DNA from: Citrus sinensis | Lineage: Eukaryota > Streptophyta > Magnoliopsida > Sapindales > Rutaceae | Direction of reading: 5' to 3' | Length of the DNA stretch: 64,000 nucleotides | NCBI RefSeq assembly: GCF_022201045.2 | Contig: NC_068559.1 | Coordinates: 28,589,501-28,653,500, forward strand | In this document: one piece after another, positions 25,295 to 37,639 of the stretch | Numbering within the stretch: position 1 is the stretch's first letter | How the letters are laid out: the number at the start of each line of letters is the position of its first letter | Program-made: the position numbers and the translations under genes | The notes under the pieces: model-generated | Seen by the model: only the letters and a program-made list of their open reading frames with translations | Databases searched by the model: none | Told to the model about the DNA's origin: nothing

Positions 25295-27523
25295 CTGTTC
25301 TTCCTGTTCTGTAACAGGCATTGAAAGCTGAGCATCAACCTGATCACCTGACAGTTCTTCAAGTATTACCTTACTCATAGGTTTGAAGTTATTCATATAG
25401 TCTTCCTCAAGGGAAGTGAAATGTGTGCTCATGATCACTTTCCTATCTTGAGGACTATAAAATAAACCTCCCCTTGTTCCTTTGGGATACCCCACAAACA
25501 TATAAACCTCAGAACGTGAATCCATTTTGTCTGCCTTTGGTTTCAGCACATGTGCTGGTGATCCCCAAATACGGACATGTCGTAAACTTGGTTTGCGACC
25601 TGACCATAATTCTATTGGGGTTTTAGGCACTGACTTAGATGGAACTAAGTTCAAAAGGTAAACTGCAGTTTCCAGTGCTAGTCCCCAAAAAGAGATTGGT
25701 AATGACGAATAACTAAGCATAGATCTCATCATATCCAAAAGAGTTCTATTTCTTCTTTCAGCTACCCCATTTTGTTGTGGTGTTCCCGGGGCAGTCAATT
25801 GAGATATAATCCCATTTTCAACCAGATACTCTTTGAAATCTCCTGAGAGAAATTCACCACCTCGATCAGATCGAAGTTTCTTTATGTTCTTATCTAATTG
25901 CTTTTTTGTCTCAGCCCTATACTCTTTGAATTTCTCAAGAGCTTCAGACTTATGACGCATCAGATAAACATAACCGTATCTTGAGTAATCATCAGTAAAA
26001 GTGATGAAATACTTATAACTTCCTCGAGCTTGTACATTGATTGGTCCACATACATCTGTATGTACCAATTCAAGTGGTACTGTTGCACGTACTCCTTTGG
26101 CCGAGAATGGCCTTTTGGTCATTTTCCCTTCTAAACAGGATTCACAGAGTGGCAATGATTCATTTTCTAATGAACCCAAGAGCCCATCTTTGATCATTCT
26201 CTGTATCTTATTTTGGTTTATATGACCCAAGCGTAAATGCCAGAGGTAACATTGGTTGGAAGAAATATTTTTTTTCTTAGATAAATGTGTATGCTCATCA
26301 TTATTTATCACTGTGTCATGCATAGAATGGATCATTGGACTTAAATGATATAAATTATCTTCCAATGTACCAGAACAAATAAGTCTCTTATTATGAAAAA
26401 TAGAAACAGAGGATCCAAAATTTACAGTGTACCCTTGCTTTAACAAACAAGCTACTGAAATTAAATTCCTCTTAATGTCTGGAACATAAAGACAATTATT
26501 CAAAACTAAAGTCTCATTATTAAAAGATAATAAAACAGATCCAGTCTTTACTGCTGACACGAACTGTCCTGTCCCTAACTGCAGCTTGACGCTTCCTTCA
26601 CTTATTTTCCTGGTTTCCTGAAACCAATAAAGTGAATTACAAATATGATTAGTTGCTCCTGAATCCAACACCCAAGTGTCAATAGGATTCTGAACTAAAC
26701 AGGCCTCAATTACAAAAAGATTTCCCATACCTGATTTCACAATCTTAGGGCAATCCTTTTTCCAGTGACCTTTCTGTCCACACTTGAAGCATTTGCCTTT
26801 CGGCTTGCCATCTTGCTTGGTAGACGGTCTCTTTTTCCCAGCTTTCTTCTTACCTTTGCCTTTCGGTTTAGGCCCAGAAGATGAACCTTTTTCAGTAATA
26901 TTTATGCTTCCTAGAGATTTCTCAGCACGATAAATCTCTTCAGCAGAATGGAGTTCGTTCATCAATTCAGTTAAGGTCATGTTTCTTTTGTTCATGTTAT
27001 AATTGACCTTAAACTCCTTGAATGTTTCTGGCAGAGATTCTAGCACCATGTCAATCTTTGAGTTATCATCGATTTGTGCTCCCTGAATCTCAGCCTCATT
27101 CAAATAGTCCATCATTTTGAGGACATGATCACGAACTCTTGTGCCCTTCCCCATTTTACTGTTCATAATTCCTTTCAGCGCTGCTTGTCTCGCAGAGCGA
27201 GTACTCTGCCCGAACATCTGTTGGAGACTATCCATTATTTCAGTGGCAGTCTCCAAGTTCTGATGTTTGGTCTGCAGAATATTAGAAATCGAGGCTAGAA
27301 TGTAGCACTTTGCCATTTCATTGGCCTTTTGCCATTTCTCATAAAGCCTCCTCTGATTTCTATGAGCATCATCCGCTGGAACTGGGGGGCATGGCTGGGT
27401 TAAGACATATTTATAATTTTCAGCAGTTAAGACAATGAATAGATTTCTTTTCCAATCTATGTAGTTTTCTCCAGTGAGTTTGTTTTGACTCAGAATAATA
27501 GTAAGTGGGCTTAGGGAAGACAT
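25292..27523 (-). pseudogene. Copia gag, protease and integrase (5' part of the polyprotein)
   Basis: From the start at 27523 (MSSLSPLTI) the frame runs to a premature TAA. An upstream in-frame Met at 27601 also exists but precedes the conserved gag start. Domains in order: UBN2-type gag ([13 protein letters not shown]), a lysine-rich stretch, the CCHC zinc knuckle [14 protein letters not shown] (about 26755-26796), the aspartic protease active site LDSGA (26655-26669), the integrase HHCC zinc domain (HLRLGH, CESC), and the integrase core ([24 protein letters not shown]). Each part is intact in itself; the joined polyprotein is not. Confidence 0.93.
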
Positions 27524-29437
27524 TTTTTGAAAAATAAAACATCCATGCATAAATAATTTGAAATAATATTCACAATAAATGACAAAAATGCATAAAACCA
27601 TAAATGCATTTTAATTTATTGTAACGATAATCTAGTTCCGCTTTGACAAGCTATCCGGTGGGGAAGTCATGTCTATACTTACTAGACCCAATTACCCATT
27701 AGATTATTTACTTTCATGTAGAGACATGATAAATAATTATCGTTATCTTTTTGGGCCTAAATTTGTTAACAGAGCTTCGTTGGGAAGGTTAATAACAAAT
27801 TTCAGTTGAGTGTATAACCACTGTTTCAATCTACGTATTTTTCATATCAATAGTCACCGTTGGGGTGAACAATCGATTGAAAAATATTTCAATTTTATCT
27901 TTGAAGAAGTTCATCAAATAAAATATCTAATATATATACCCTCCGAAGGGAGCATCACCGTATCATGAAGTCGAGGTATATATATAATTTTATTATTGAA
28001 CTAACAATGGAACCCGTGGGAAAATTATCTTGAATTTTCCCTCTCCCACTCAATATTTTAAAATTGGTTTTTCCTTTTTAAAACATACATATTGTTAATT
28101 GCATGCTTCCTATAATATTATCTAGATGATATCAAATATTATTAAGCATGTACAAATTTCAAACAATATAATGAGATTCATTATTAATGAATGACATGTA
28201 ACATTATGCATAGAGTTGGCACTACCTATTCTATATGACATGTTATCATGGCATGTTATCATCCAAAACATAACATATAGAAAAACAATTAAATAATCTT
28301 AATTCATGGCTTTCCTAATAATGAAAAATACATTAACTCTAAGCCTAATCTTCATTGGGCTTCTTGTCAATATCCATCTTCCATAATCTTGTTTTTGTTA
28401 ATGGACTAGGGGAAATTGGGCTTTTTAATTTATAATTGGTCCAATTTTTAATTTTAAAAAGAAATAAATAAATAGATATTTTTATTATTTTTTATTATTA
28501 AAATAAAACTTTTGGACCAAAAATAAATTTAATGTATTTAATTTTGTCTATGCATTTTTAATCCATTAAGCCCAATTGAAATTGGGCCTAAAACTAGGAT
28601 TAATTAAGCCCAAAACTATGTTTGGACTTAAATGCAAAAAATTAAAATTTTCTGCCCACAAGAAACAAATATGAAACTATAGGGACCTCCATGGTAAAAA
28701 CCATGGAACCCTAAAATCACATTTTTCTTTTCCTCTTCTTCCCCAGCCGCCACCAGCAGAAACGGCCACTGTTCAGGCCAATCTCACCGGACAGCCGCTA
28801 TCAACGTCGAGTTTGTCGTCGCCGATACGCCAGAAACAAACTAACCCTGCGCGCGCTGCTTGCTGGAACGCACGCTGCTTTTGCGCACGCTGCTGCTGCG
28901 TGTGCAGTGCGCGCTGCTTGCTGCGTGAAGCGCGCGCTGCTGGCAGCGTGCTGCAGCTGCCAGCCACTGCGCACACAGCGCGCTTGCCGCGCGCATGCGG
29001 CAACTGCTGGGCGTGCAGCGCCTGCTGCTGCCCAGGCGAGCCGCGCGCGCTGCTGCCCACGTGGGCCGCGCGCGCTGCTGTTGCTCGTGGCTGCTAGCAG
29101 CATGCTTCTGAAATTTCCGGCCTCCGTTTCCTCTGATCTGACATCCATGATTATTTTCCGTTGATTTACAAATTTCCTAGGCCAATTTTTGGCTTACAAA
29201 AATTCTATAACAGAAAAAAAAAATCAAGAGGGAAACATGGTGATAATAAACCACCCCTCTTGTTACAGATCCAAACAAAAAATACAGTAGAACATCTAAC
29301 CATGAATTAAGACAAACCATAAACATGCTTTATTCATATATTAAACAAATAATATATATCTGAATAAAATGTGCCACTCTAATACATAAATTTCAAGAAT
29401 GATTTCATACAATATTCTTATATATTAATATGAGATT
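27524..29437 (-). other. Untranslated leader of the copia element
   Basis: A 1.9-kb stretch between gag and the primer binding site. The part from 27600 to 28700 is AT-rich with short internal repeats such as ATATATAC and TTGGGC / AAGCCC words. The part from about 28745 to 29095 is strikingly GC-rich. I see no conserved protein in it. Confidence 0.75.
28846..29097. repeat. GC-rich imperfect repeat block
   Basis: About 250 bp built from variants of GCGCGCTGCT and GCTGCTGC, in an otherwise AT-rich window. Several frames on both strands stay open here simply because stop codons are rare at this composition, so I call no gene. Confidence 0.85.
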
Positions 29438-29449
29438 GCTCTGATACCA
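29438..29449 (-). other. Primer binding site for initiator tRNA-Met
   Basis: On the minus strand TGGTATCAGAGC starts two bases after the right LTR. It is complementary to the 3' end of plant initiator tRNA-Met, the usual copia primer. Confidence 0.95.
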
Positions 29450-29451
29450 AT

Positions 29452-31002
29452 TGTTGGGGAAAAATCAGGTTTTTAAAATTTTTATAAAACCTTTTAAGGA
29501 CCGCTCTCATATAATATATAGGAATACGTAATTCAGAAATCGTACCTTGAAAATCTGAGTTGGCTTTTTCCGCTGAAGTGATTTAGGCTCCTAGATCACG
29601 ATCCACCACCACCACTCCTGTTAGATCACGATCCGTCACCACCACGCTTGTTAGATCACGAACTGTCTCCAATGATCTTCCAGGTTATGACTCAGGTTCG
29701 ATCTGCACTTGACGTGTGGGCGCCTTTATCACTACCAAAGCAACTAGCACGAGAAAATTTTTCTCTCAACAATGGAGAGAAAAATCTGTTTCTCTGATCT
29801 GTATAAAAAGTGGCTTCTCTTCTTTTCTTTAGGGAAAAATAAGCCTTATATATCTCTCTTTAGTGAAAACCCTAGGCTCCAAATAATGCCCTAAATAAAA
29901 CTCACGTTTATTTACTTTTTCAATAGGGGACCTACCTTGTAAAATAACATAAGGCCCCTTATACAAAAGCTAATTAAATGGAGCCTCCCACTAAATGATA
30001 TATTTAGGCTTTTGACCCAAATCGCTAGTTATCTTACTTATTAGTCCAGTAGTGGTGCAGTCAATTAAATGAGCTAACCCATGGATCATTTGGGAACATA
30101 CAATAGTGGCTACAATAATTAGGCCTGTAATTAAACTAGCCCAATTATTTAATTCCAAATCTACTCCACTAAAAGATTGGAACTGACTTCCATAATTGTA
30201 TGCTCGAATAATAATTCGTCCCAAGCCACATTGATTTCTTTACTGCACAATCCTTTGTACCACATCGTTAATTAAATTGATATCTCAACTGTCCAATCAA
30301 TTTAATAACATCTTATTCCTTGATCCTTACTGGTTTTCTCTAATGATCATTTTCAACATACTAAATATGTTGACACACTCTGGCCAGAGAATTCTATGAT
30401 CAAGTGCCGAAAACCCATCAAGAGATGTGTTGTACAAATTCTATATTGTTAATCCATAACTCCAATACTCATAATTGCTCTCACCAAGATACCGAGTAAT
30501 CTTGACCACAAGAATGTGTCGTGCCCATTGGTAACTCAAATGGAATAACAATTACAATCATGAAATCATAATTAACTCAAGATTAAGATTACAGTAAAAT
30601 CAACGCCTATGAGATTTAATAAGTCTGACAGTTATTACAAAGTTAATTAAATCTCATATGTGATCCTGTTCAATGTAGTCGTACTACATTAATAAATTCA
30701 TACATGATTAAGACAAATCATTCAATGAATTTATTACAGTCTATACCTAAATAAAGTGTCCAACTTTATTTATCAACTGCGAACTAAATTTATTTAATCA
30801 TAAGATAATTTGTATTTATGTCTTCTGTGAATCCACATGGTGATCACATAAATACATATAATATGATTAAATGGACTTTAATACAAATATTAATGCAATT
30901 AAGATATTTGAATAAAATACCTCATTTATTTTATTAATCAGAAAAATTGTTTATTACAATTAAATAAACACATATGCTTTTAAAGAGCATATTTTCCCAA
31001 CA
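29452..31002 (-). repeat. Right LTR (5' LTR of the element)
   Basis: 1551 bp, the partner of the left LTR, with the same length and ends. It carries the same 77-codon open frame (29991-30224), with one residue changed (Pro to His). It would supply the promoter for the minus-strand transcript. Confidence 0.95.
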
Positions 31003-31188
31003 AGTAGATGGTCGACGGCGAGAAGAGATGCGAGACGACCCTTCAAATATTTAATTATTACAAACGTAAGTAGCATTTATTTTTTCAGGCTCTCTCAAAT
31101 GCTGACAATTGGACGTTACGTTCCCTGTAGAGAAACCACAAAATTCAATGGGAAACGTACACATGATTTGGTAGCTCACATCTTTAAT

Positions 31189-31762
31189 TAGAGGTGGGCA
31201 TGAGTTGGGTTAATCATACTTATAAAAAATTAATTTAAATTTATAAAATTAAGTTAATTTAACCAAATAAATGTATTCAACTCAAATTAATTTTATTTTT
31301 AAATCATCGAGTTGGGTTGATTAAAATTTAAAATTAAATATAAAAATTTATTTGATTCTTAAAATCAAATTTAAATAGTTAAAAATACATTAATTCTCCA
31401 TCATAGCATTAACAGTTATCTATTGTACCTAACATATATAAATAAATAACATGATATAGTGTTCGAATGTCTATCAACTCATTTTTAGCGAAAATTTGAG
31501 TTTCGTTTTAAAATCATGAGTTTAAAAAAATTCAGCCGTGGTTAGGTTAACAAAGAGATATGAAAAGAGTCACTTTCATAAAAGAATAAAAATGATTCAA
31601 AATTAGATTTAGCCATGTAAGAGTTTTACAATTGACCGTCGGCATTAATTTTTTTTTTTATAATTTTTATTTCTCTTAGATTGGGTTGAGTTCATGTATT
31701 AATCTGATGAAAAGAATTCATCCAAATTTAATTGAATTCGATTGGGTTTGTCCACCCCTATT
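31189..31762. mobile_element. MITE-like element between the retrotransposon and the bHLH gene
   Basis: The left end TAGAGGTGGGCATGAGTTGG and the reverse complement of the right end (AATAGGGGTGGACAAACCC) form imperfect inverted repeats around an AT-rich, non-coding core. No clean target duplication was found. Confidence 0.45.
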
Positions 31763-31809
31763 TTTAACTAAAAATTGAAACTTATTTAACATGCATGGCA
31801 TGGGCTTGC

Positions 31810-33093
31810 TTACAGGTTTTGCATTCGCCAGTAGAGAGACTGGAAATTGACCAACTCACATAGGTCAGCATTAGCAAGTTCTTGAATCCGGCCGTCGTGA
31901 TCATTGCCCCGTAACAAATTACCATTATTATCCTAGCAATCAAAATTATCAAGTGATTTTGGTTGTAATTGTTATATACTATTTAACCAAGTAATAATAA
32001 TACTACCCTTCATGAATAGTAATGATAATAATTAAATAGGCGTTGTTAGAATGGTTAATTACCTCTTGATGGGCGAGTGGGCTTGTTGTGAAGTCCACTC
32101 CAGAGTCGCTGAACATGGGAGTTACTGAAGCAAGTTTTGCTGCAAGGAACTAAAGACAAGAAAAAAGAATCATAAGTGTTTGGTTGGTGATAATAAATAC
32201 ATAATAAATATGGTTAATTTAGAACTAATTACCTCGACTTGAGTTTGTAAAGTCCGGACATATTTGATTATTTCATCCAGTATTAGAGCCTTGCCGGTTA
32301 TCTGTCATGTTATCGAAAACGTTAACATTATAATTTTCCTGTGAACATATAATATTCCAAACCTGGAATTAGACGATAATGTAAAATCTCTTGTCATTGT
32401 GGTGTGCGCCATGCCTTGTGAGACCTAAAAGTCAAAGTCTCAAAGATGGAGGTCTCCCGGGCATTTATGGCAATAAAATATATCATAGTTTGGCACCAAG
32501 TAGCTATAAATTGGGTCGGAATCTTAAAAATTAAAAAAAAAAATTGTGAAAGAAAGATAATGGATTTTTTCTCGTTTAGGTCACGACAAAAATTTACACT
32601 TAATTTCACACCAAAAAATAAGAAACTTCAGATGCTTTCAACAATTTACTAATTATAGTTAGACAAGATGATTTAATCTTAAGTTCGTTTTTTAAAGTAT
32701 ATATGTTGATTTTTTATCTCATATATATATATATGTTCTAATTCGAAATTTTAAAATACAAGAACGTCCGAAAAAATACATAAATCGTACGGTTTAAATT
32801 TTTAAAGTTTCACACTTTTAAAACTTTTTCAAATTTTTTTCACCGTTTAAGATTTCAGACCAAAGAATATATATATATAAGGTGGAGCATCACTTTATAA
32901 CCACACGATTAAAGTTATAATAATTTTTTTACTATTTATTAGTTTGCATGTGTGGCTGAGATTCATACTCGAGTGTAGATCTGCTCCAACATAGTCATTT
33001 ATATATATATATATCATCTTCTCACCAAACAGCAACAATTAGATATCCTTAATTCTATTCAAGTGGATGAAAATAGAGCCCCCATCCTCGACG

Positions 33094-33149
<56 letters not shown>

Positions 33150-33267
33150 CATCCGAAAAAATACATAAATCGTGCGGTTTAAATATTTTAACTTTTAAAT
33201 TTTTTAAGTTTTGCACTTTTAAAACTTTTTCAAAATTTTTTCACAATTTAAGATTTCAGACCAGAGA

Positions 33268-33311
<44 letters not shown>

Positions 33312-34170
33312 ATATATATATATATATATATGGTAGAGTATCACTTTATAACCACACGATTAAAATTATAATAAAATTTTTATTATTTATTAATTTACGT
33401 GTGTAGCTGAGATTCATATTTCAGTGTAGACATGCTCCAACATAGCCATATATATATATATATATGGACCCAAAAAGGAGTGTCACCTTCTCACATCCTG
33501 GTACAAGTGATTGCAATAGCTTCATCCTTGCACTGATTTTTGCTCTTCTCACCTGCAAAGTAATTAATTCGAAAACAGATCGATAATGAAAAAACAGTTG
33601 AAAATTAAATTAAAGAGAATTGAGTAAATTACCCTCTCAGCTAGGCTGTGGCTGTCCGTGGCTTGCCCTCTCCTTGCTCGCACATGAACATAACCAGAAG
33701 GAGAAGCAGCTTCCTCAGCCAATTTTTTCTGTTTCTTGCAACGTGGCTTTTTCAGAACACCTATGTTGTACTTTCTCTCTTTCTCTTTCTACAAATCAAT
33801 GAACAACTCATCATTGAAAATCCTCACATTGATTAATTAATTTATAGCACAAGGTTCTAGTAAAATTAATTACCTTTATATCCACAATGTTTCTCATATT
33901 CTTCTCCTCCATTGAAGTAACCATTTGTGAAACTTGATGCTCACCAGTAGCTACCTCAGTATTGTGATCAAGAAGGCCCCTGGTTTCATGAATTTGAGCA
34001 TGTAAAGGAATCTCCTGAGAACATTCATTAGCAAGCATTGGAGCAAAATAGGTTTTGGTTCCAAAAGTGGTTCCTTCCACAGCATTGCTACGCATTTTGT
34101 TCGAGGCGGTTGGCACAAGAAAGGAATCAAACACAAAGGTCGGTTCCTGGTAAGGAGAAAAGGCTGCCAT
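31810..34170 (-). CDS. bHLH transcription factor, subgroup XII type (6 exons)
   Basis: Minus-strand exons 34170-33874, 33788-33633, 33552-33487, 32301-32233, 32149-32063 and 31932-31810 are all in phase 0 and join to 798 nt (265 aa). The bHLH domain is unmistakable: [20 protein letters not shown] (basic region, with the H-E-R residues that read E/G-box DNA), helix 1 with [13 protein letters not shown], and the loop and helix 2 with [15 protein letters not shown] and TLQTQVE. It continues [11 protein letters not shown], typical of the BEE/HBI1/CIB-related subgroup XII, which acts in brassinosteroid-, light- and growth-related control. The N-terminal 150 residues are not conserved, apart from a lysine-rich run before the domain. 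Where relatives usually have RREKISERM this protein has RRAKISARM. The short C-terminus ends WRMQNL. The closest named relative is not decidable by eye. Confidence 0.88.
32764..33466. repeat. Duplicated AT-rich block inside bHLH intron 3
   Basis: Two related copies, about 32764-33012 and 33150-33466, share CGAAAAAATACATAAATCGT, a CACTTTTAAAACTTTTTCAA stretch, ATCACTTTATAACCACACGA and TGCTCCAACATAG in the same order. They lie in direct orientation, separated and interrupted by long (TA)n runs at about 33100-33147 and 33271-33330. Confidence 0.85.
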
Positions 34171-34290
34171 TTGATGAGTGATTGGAATTAAACGAAACAA
34201 GGACGGGCAAGACAATGAAATGATCACACAGACAGAGTGCAGGATCGATCGATACGATGGGGCGGCGAAGAGCTTGCCACTGCTAGAGTT

Positions 34291-34299
34291 GTATTTATG
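34291..34299 (-). promoter_or_regulatory. Candidate TATA box of the bHLH gene
   Basis: On the minus strand CATAAATAC lies about 120 bases upstream of the ATG. This is plausible by position but unproven. Confidence 0.35.
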
Positions 34300-37200
34300 A
34301 GAAAGCAGTGATGTGACTGCTTCTGGCTTTGCATTTGAATGGAATATTTTTATTCAACGAAATTTGTAGTTTTGCTTTCTACAAGAAAAATGACATGCAA
34401 CTCACTAGTCTTGAAAATTAGAAAATTGACCAAGAGAATTGTGAACCGTCACACTGAGCCTTTTTCTTTCTTTTTTTTATTTATTTATATATTTTCCTTT
34501 TGTACTGTGCATGTTACATAAGTTGCTTAATACATTGAAAATCAAGTTGGCTCTTGTTGATTAATGATTTGAAAATGGAAAAAAATGGGGCCACCTATGG
34601 AGTAGAGGGAAAGAATGAGAGAAGAAAACAAAATTTCAGTTAAAAATAAATTGAAAATAAAAGAGAAAATAGGGGGTCAAATAAAATTTAACACACAAAA
34701 ACACAAAAATTGTGATACCTTGTAACTGTTGCAAGTAGGTGGATCCTGATTTCTATTACCCTATGAGTAATCTATTGGAAATTCCTAGTGTTGTAGTTTC
34801 TTTATTTTAAAATTATTTAAGGGCGCAAGATGCTGTTGGCAAAAAATCTGTTATGGGCTTCATCATGATTGTCTTGGTTTTACACCCTTGTTCTCTTTTG
34901 CCTTAACTTTGACTACTGACTAGGTATGTTTTATGTAACAAAAACCAAAAGAAAGAAAAAGAAAAAGAAAAAGAAAAAGCAAAAGCCCTATTATTCATCT
35001 TTAAAATGCGTGATTAATGAGATTAAACAGAAAATTTATTATTAAGAAAAGGACAATTAATTTACAAGTTAGCCTAAGGTTGTAGTTCATTGAAAAGTTT
35101 TGATATTTTTCTTTGAATTACTATGGTTCAAAATTCAAAATGATGATTGCTCAAAGTCCAAAAGGAAAATAGCTCGTGCCTTCAAACGGGAAAGAGTTTT
35201 TTTTTTTTTTTTTTTTTTATTAATTCCCGTTTTGGACTTTTGATTCATAAAGTCGAGCTATCGTCACAACAATGACATAAGTGCTTACTTGTCTCTACCC
35301 ATACGGTTCCTATTAAAAAACAAATAATCAATACAAATATCGTTAATTTTAGTTTTTTGGATTTGGATCCCAGTGATGCCATTTCCCAGTTTCACCCAGT
35401 ACAAAATCAAATTTCTCAACTTCATGAACTCAGATCAATGGTCCTAATTAAGCTATCTCACCTCGTACTTTTGTCTCTCGCCTAGCTAGTATATTCTAAG
35501 AACAAATATTATAAGATTGAGTTTTATAAATAATATAAAACTGAAGATCTTCAAAGACATACCAGTGTGTTTTCTGATTTAGTAATGCAGTTTAAGACGT
35601 GCATCCCTTTTACGGATATACGTGAATTGTACAAAGATCATTTTATGGACGAGTGATTTTTCATTATAATGATAGATCTAAGTTTTGTGAATTTCTTTTT
35701 CGTTGAGACTTCAAGGATTATTTCTGGTATTTAAACGTGCATCAAAATCTTTAGTGCGTGGGAAAATAAAATAAATAACCATTTTAGCACTAAAAGTTAA
35801 AGACTACTTTCTGCATCAGTCATACAAATATACAGCATAAAAGCATGTATTCAACACAAGTTAATTTGCCGCACCAAAAAATTATAAATTGAAAAAAAAA
35901 AAAGAGGTTCAATTTGTCACGTGGGATAATAATACAGCTGATTAAAAGGAAATTAACCAGCTAGTCAATGACTATCCTCTATCCATGCATTGTCTGGGGA
36001 CCCTAGTGATGCATGCAGCATGCACCACGTTTTTATGCTCCTCTAAAGTCTAATGGGCTGGTGGAAATTTAAACAGTCACGTTGAAATTAGGTTTCGGCA
36101 AGCTTTGTGGTTCGCATGATTTAGTGTGTCAGCAATTTTTCCCCGGTTAGTTCCAACATTCGCTGGTCCATACAGCCGTTCCACCTTCTTGACTCATACT
36201 TTACGAAAATGATGAGCTCCATTTTCTTGATGATTCAATCAGAAATGGTCATCCATTAACTATGTCACTGTGCTTAAATCATCTCTTGTCAAAGAAAATT
36301 ATAACCCCCTTAGGGATTGATGCGCTGTGACAGCACAATAGGCCCAGACACATACTAGATTCTTATTAAATCTATGTAAGAGATTTTACGTAAGAGATAA
36401 TAAATTCGTTAAATCTATCACGGCTGAGTATTTTTCATATAATTTTAATTTGATAACTGTCTGAATTTGAATTTTGAGGAGGCAGAGGATTAACAAAATT
36501 AATTTAGATTTCGCCATTCCTTTACCCTGAAAAAAGTTCTTTAAATCAACCACTTGCCAATATATATAGGATTCCAAATAACAGTATGATCAAGTATATA
36601 AAAGGTGCTATCTCATTTTGTGTTTTAAATTGTGTAGCCTGAGTAAATAACACGTAGTTAAACAAACAATATTTAATAGATGTACATTGAAGAAATTTTA
36701 TTCTAATAATAAGCAAAATAATTAATTCATTGATTATTCTATTCGTTTTAATCTAATAATCATAATTAGTTTCTTTAATTTATTATTATCTAAATACTTC
36801 CAACGGTTTTTCTATGTCAACTGGGGGAAACAATCTCGTTTCATTGTTGAGTTCATGACAGCAGGCTCATTTGACGGGCTGGTAGCAGTTGTCATTCATG
36901 GGTCAAATTAAAGTGAAAGCATTATATCAACTGTTTTTGAAATTAAGCACTGCATCATCTTCATTACTAAGACTTTCTCGCTACGAAGTCGATGAAAATA
37001 TTGACCTTTGCTACAAAGTGGATGAAAATTTGTCCATATGACACTGACAGTAACTTGTCCTGGCAATTTTACAAGAATTATTGCTAAATAGACACTGAGA
37101 GACAACTTGGGTCAGTGAGGCCAGGCCAATTTTGACGGGAGTAGTGCTATTAACACCCCTTCGTTATCCTTATAGCACCCCGATCCTTACACAGTTACAT

Positions 37201-37639
37201 TTAGAATCCTAATCTAATGTCCCTGTCTCTTTCAAACTCTTTAACATACCTGCGCATTATGTAGTTTGTTTTCTCAGCAAATTCTTTGAATACATCAACA
37301 AGTCATTTATTTAACTTTATGTTTGTAACTCCTCGTCAATCTTCATCTATGTTGTTCTGTTGAAATAATGTTTTCCCTCTCTTTCTTTAGAGATTCATTA
37401 TTCACTCTTTTTTTTAAAACTTCGCATGTTGTAGCTTTTTGACATTCTATATTTTGTTCAAGATTAACAAGGAATTGTTTAGGATTTGTAAGAAATTGTT
37501 TTTTTTCTTATTATTGTCTTGTTATAAGTGAGTTTCAATTTTTGGTACTTTTGGTTTAAAGTTAGAGCTTATGTGAATTACCAATTGAAGCAACAAATAG
37601 TTGATTTGATCAGCTTTAAACATTTATTAGGACATGCAA
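34300..37639. other. Intergenic region between the bHLH gene and the decayed polymerase gene
   Basis: AT-rich with no supported gene. It includes a GAAAAA microsatellite near 34945-34980, a poly(T) run near 35196-35218, and a cluster of CATGCA / TGCATG words at about 35984-36026 (RY-type motifs). The short frames show no family resemblance. Confidence 0.55.

Larger units (their letters stand above)
22008..31002 (-). mobile_element. Full-length Ty1/copia LTR retrotransposon, minus strand
   Basis: An 8995-bp insertion bounded by two 1551-bp LTRs that begin TGTTGGG and end CCCAACA. It is flanked by the 5-bp duplication AGTAG (22003-22007 and 31003-31007). A primer binding site matching initiator tRNA-Met and a polypurine tract sit next to the right and left LTR. 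The order of domains on the minus strand is gag with a zinc knuckle, protease, integrase, reverse transcriptase, RNase H. Integrase before reverse transcriptase defines copia. The pol frame is interrupted, so this copy could not make a full polyprotein. Confidence 0.96.

Noticed and set aside
28773-29164. Several overlapping Ala/Arg/Cys-rich frames on both strands
   Set aside because: They arise from the GC-rich repeat block, where stop codons are rare; all frames are open at once and none shows a family motif.
36386-37105. Two short minus-strand frames
   Set aside because: No start context, splice partner or family resemblance; length is as expected by chance.
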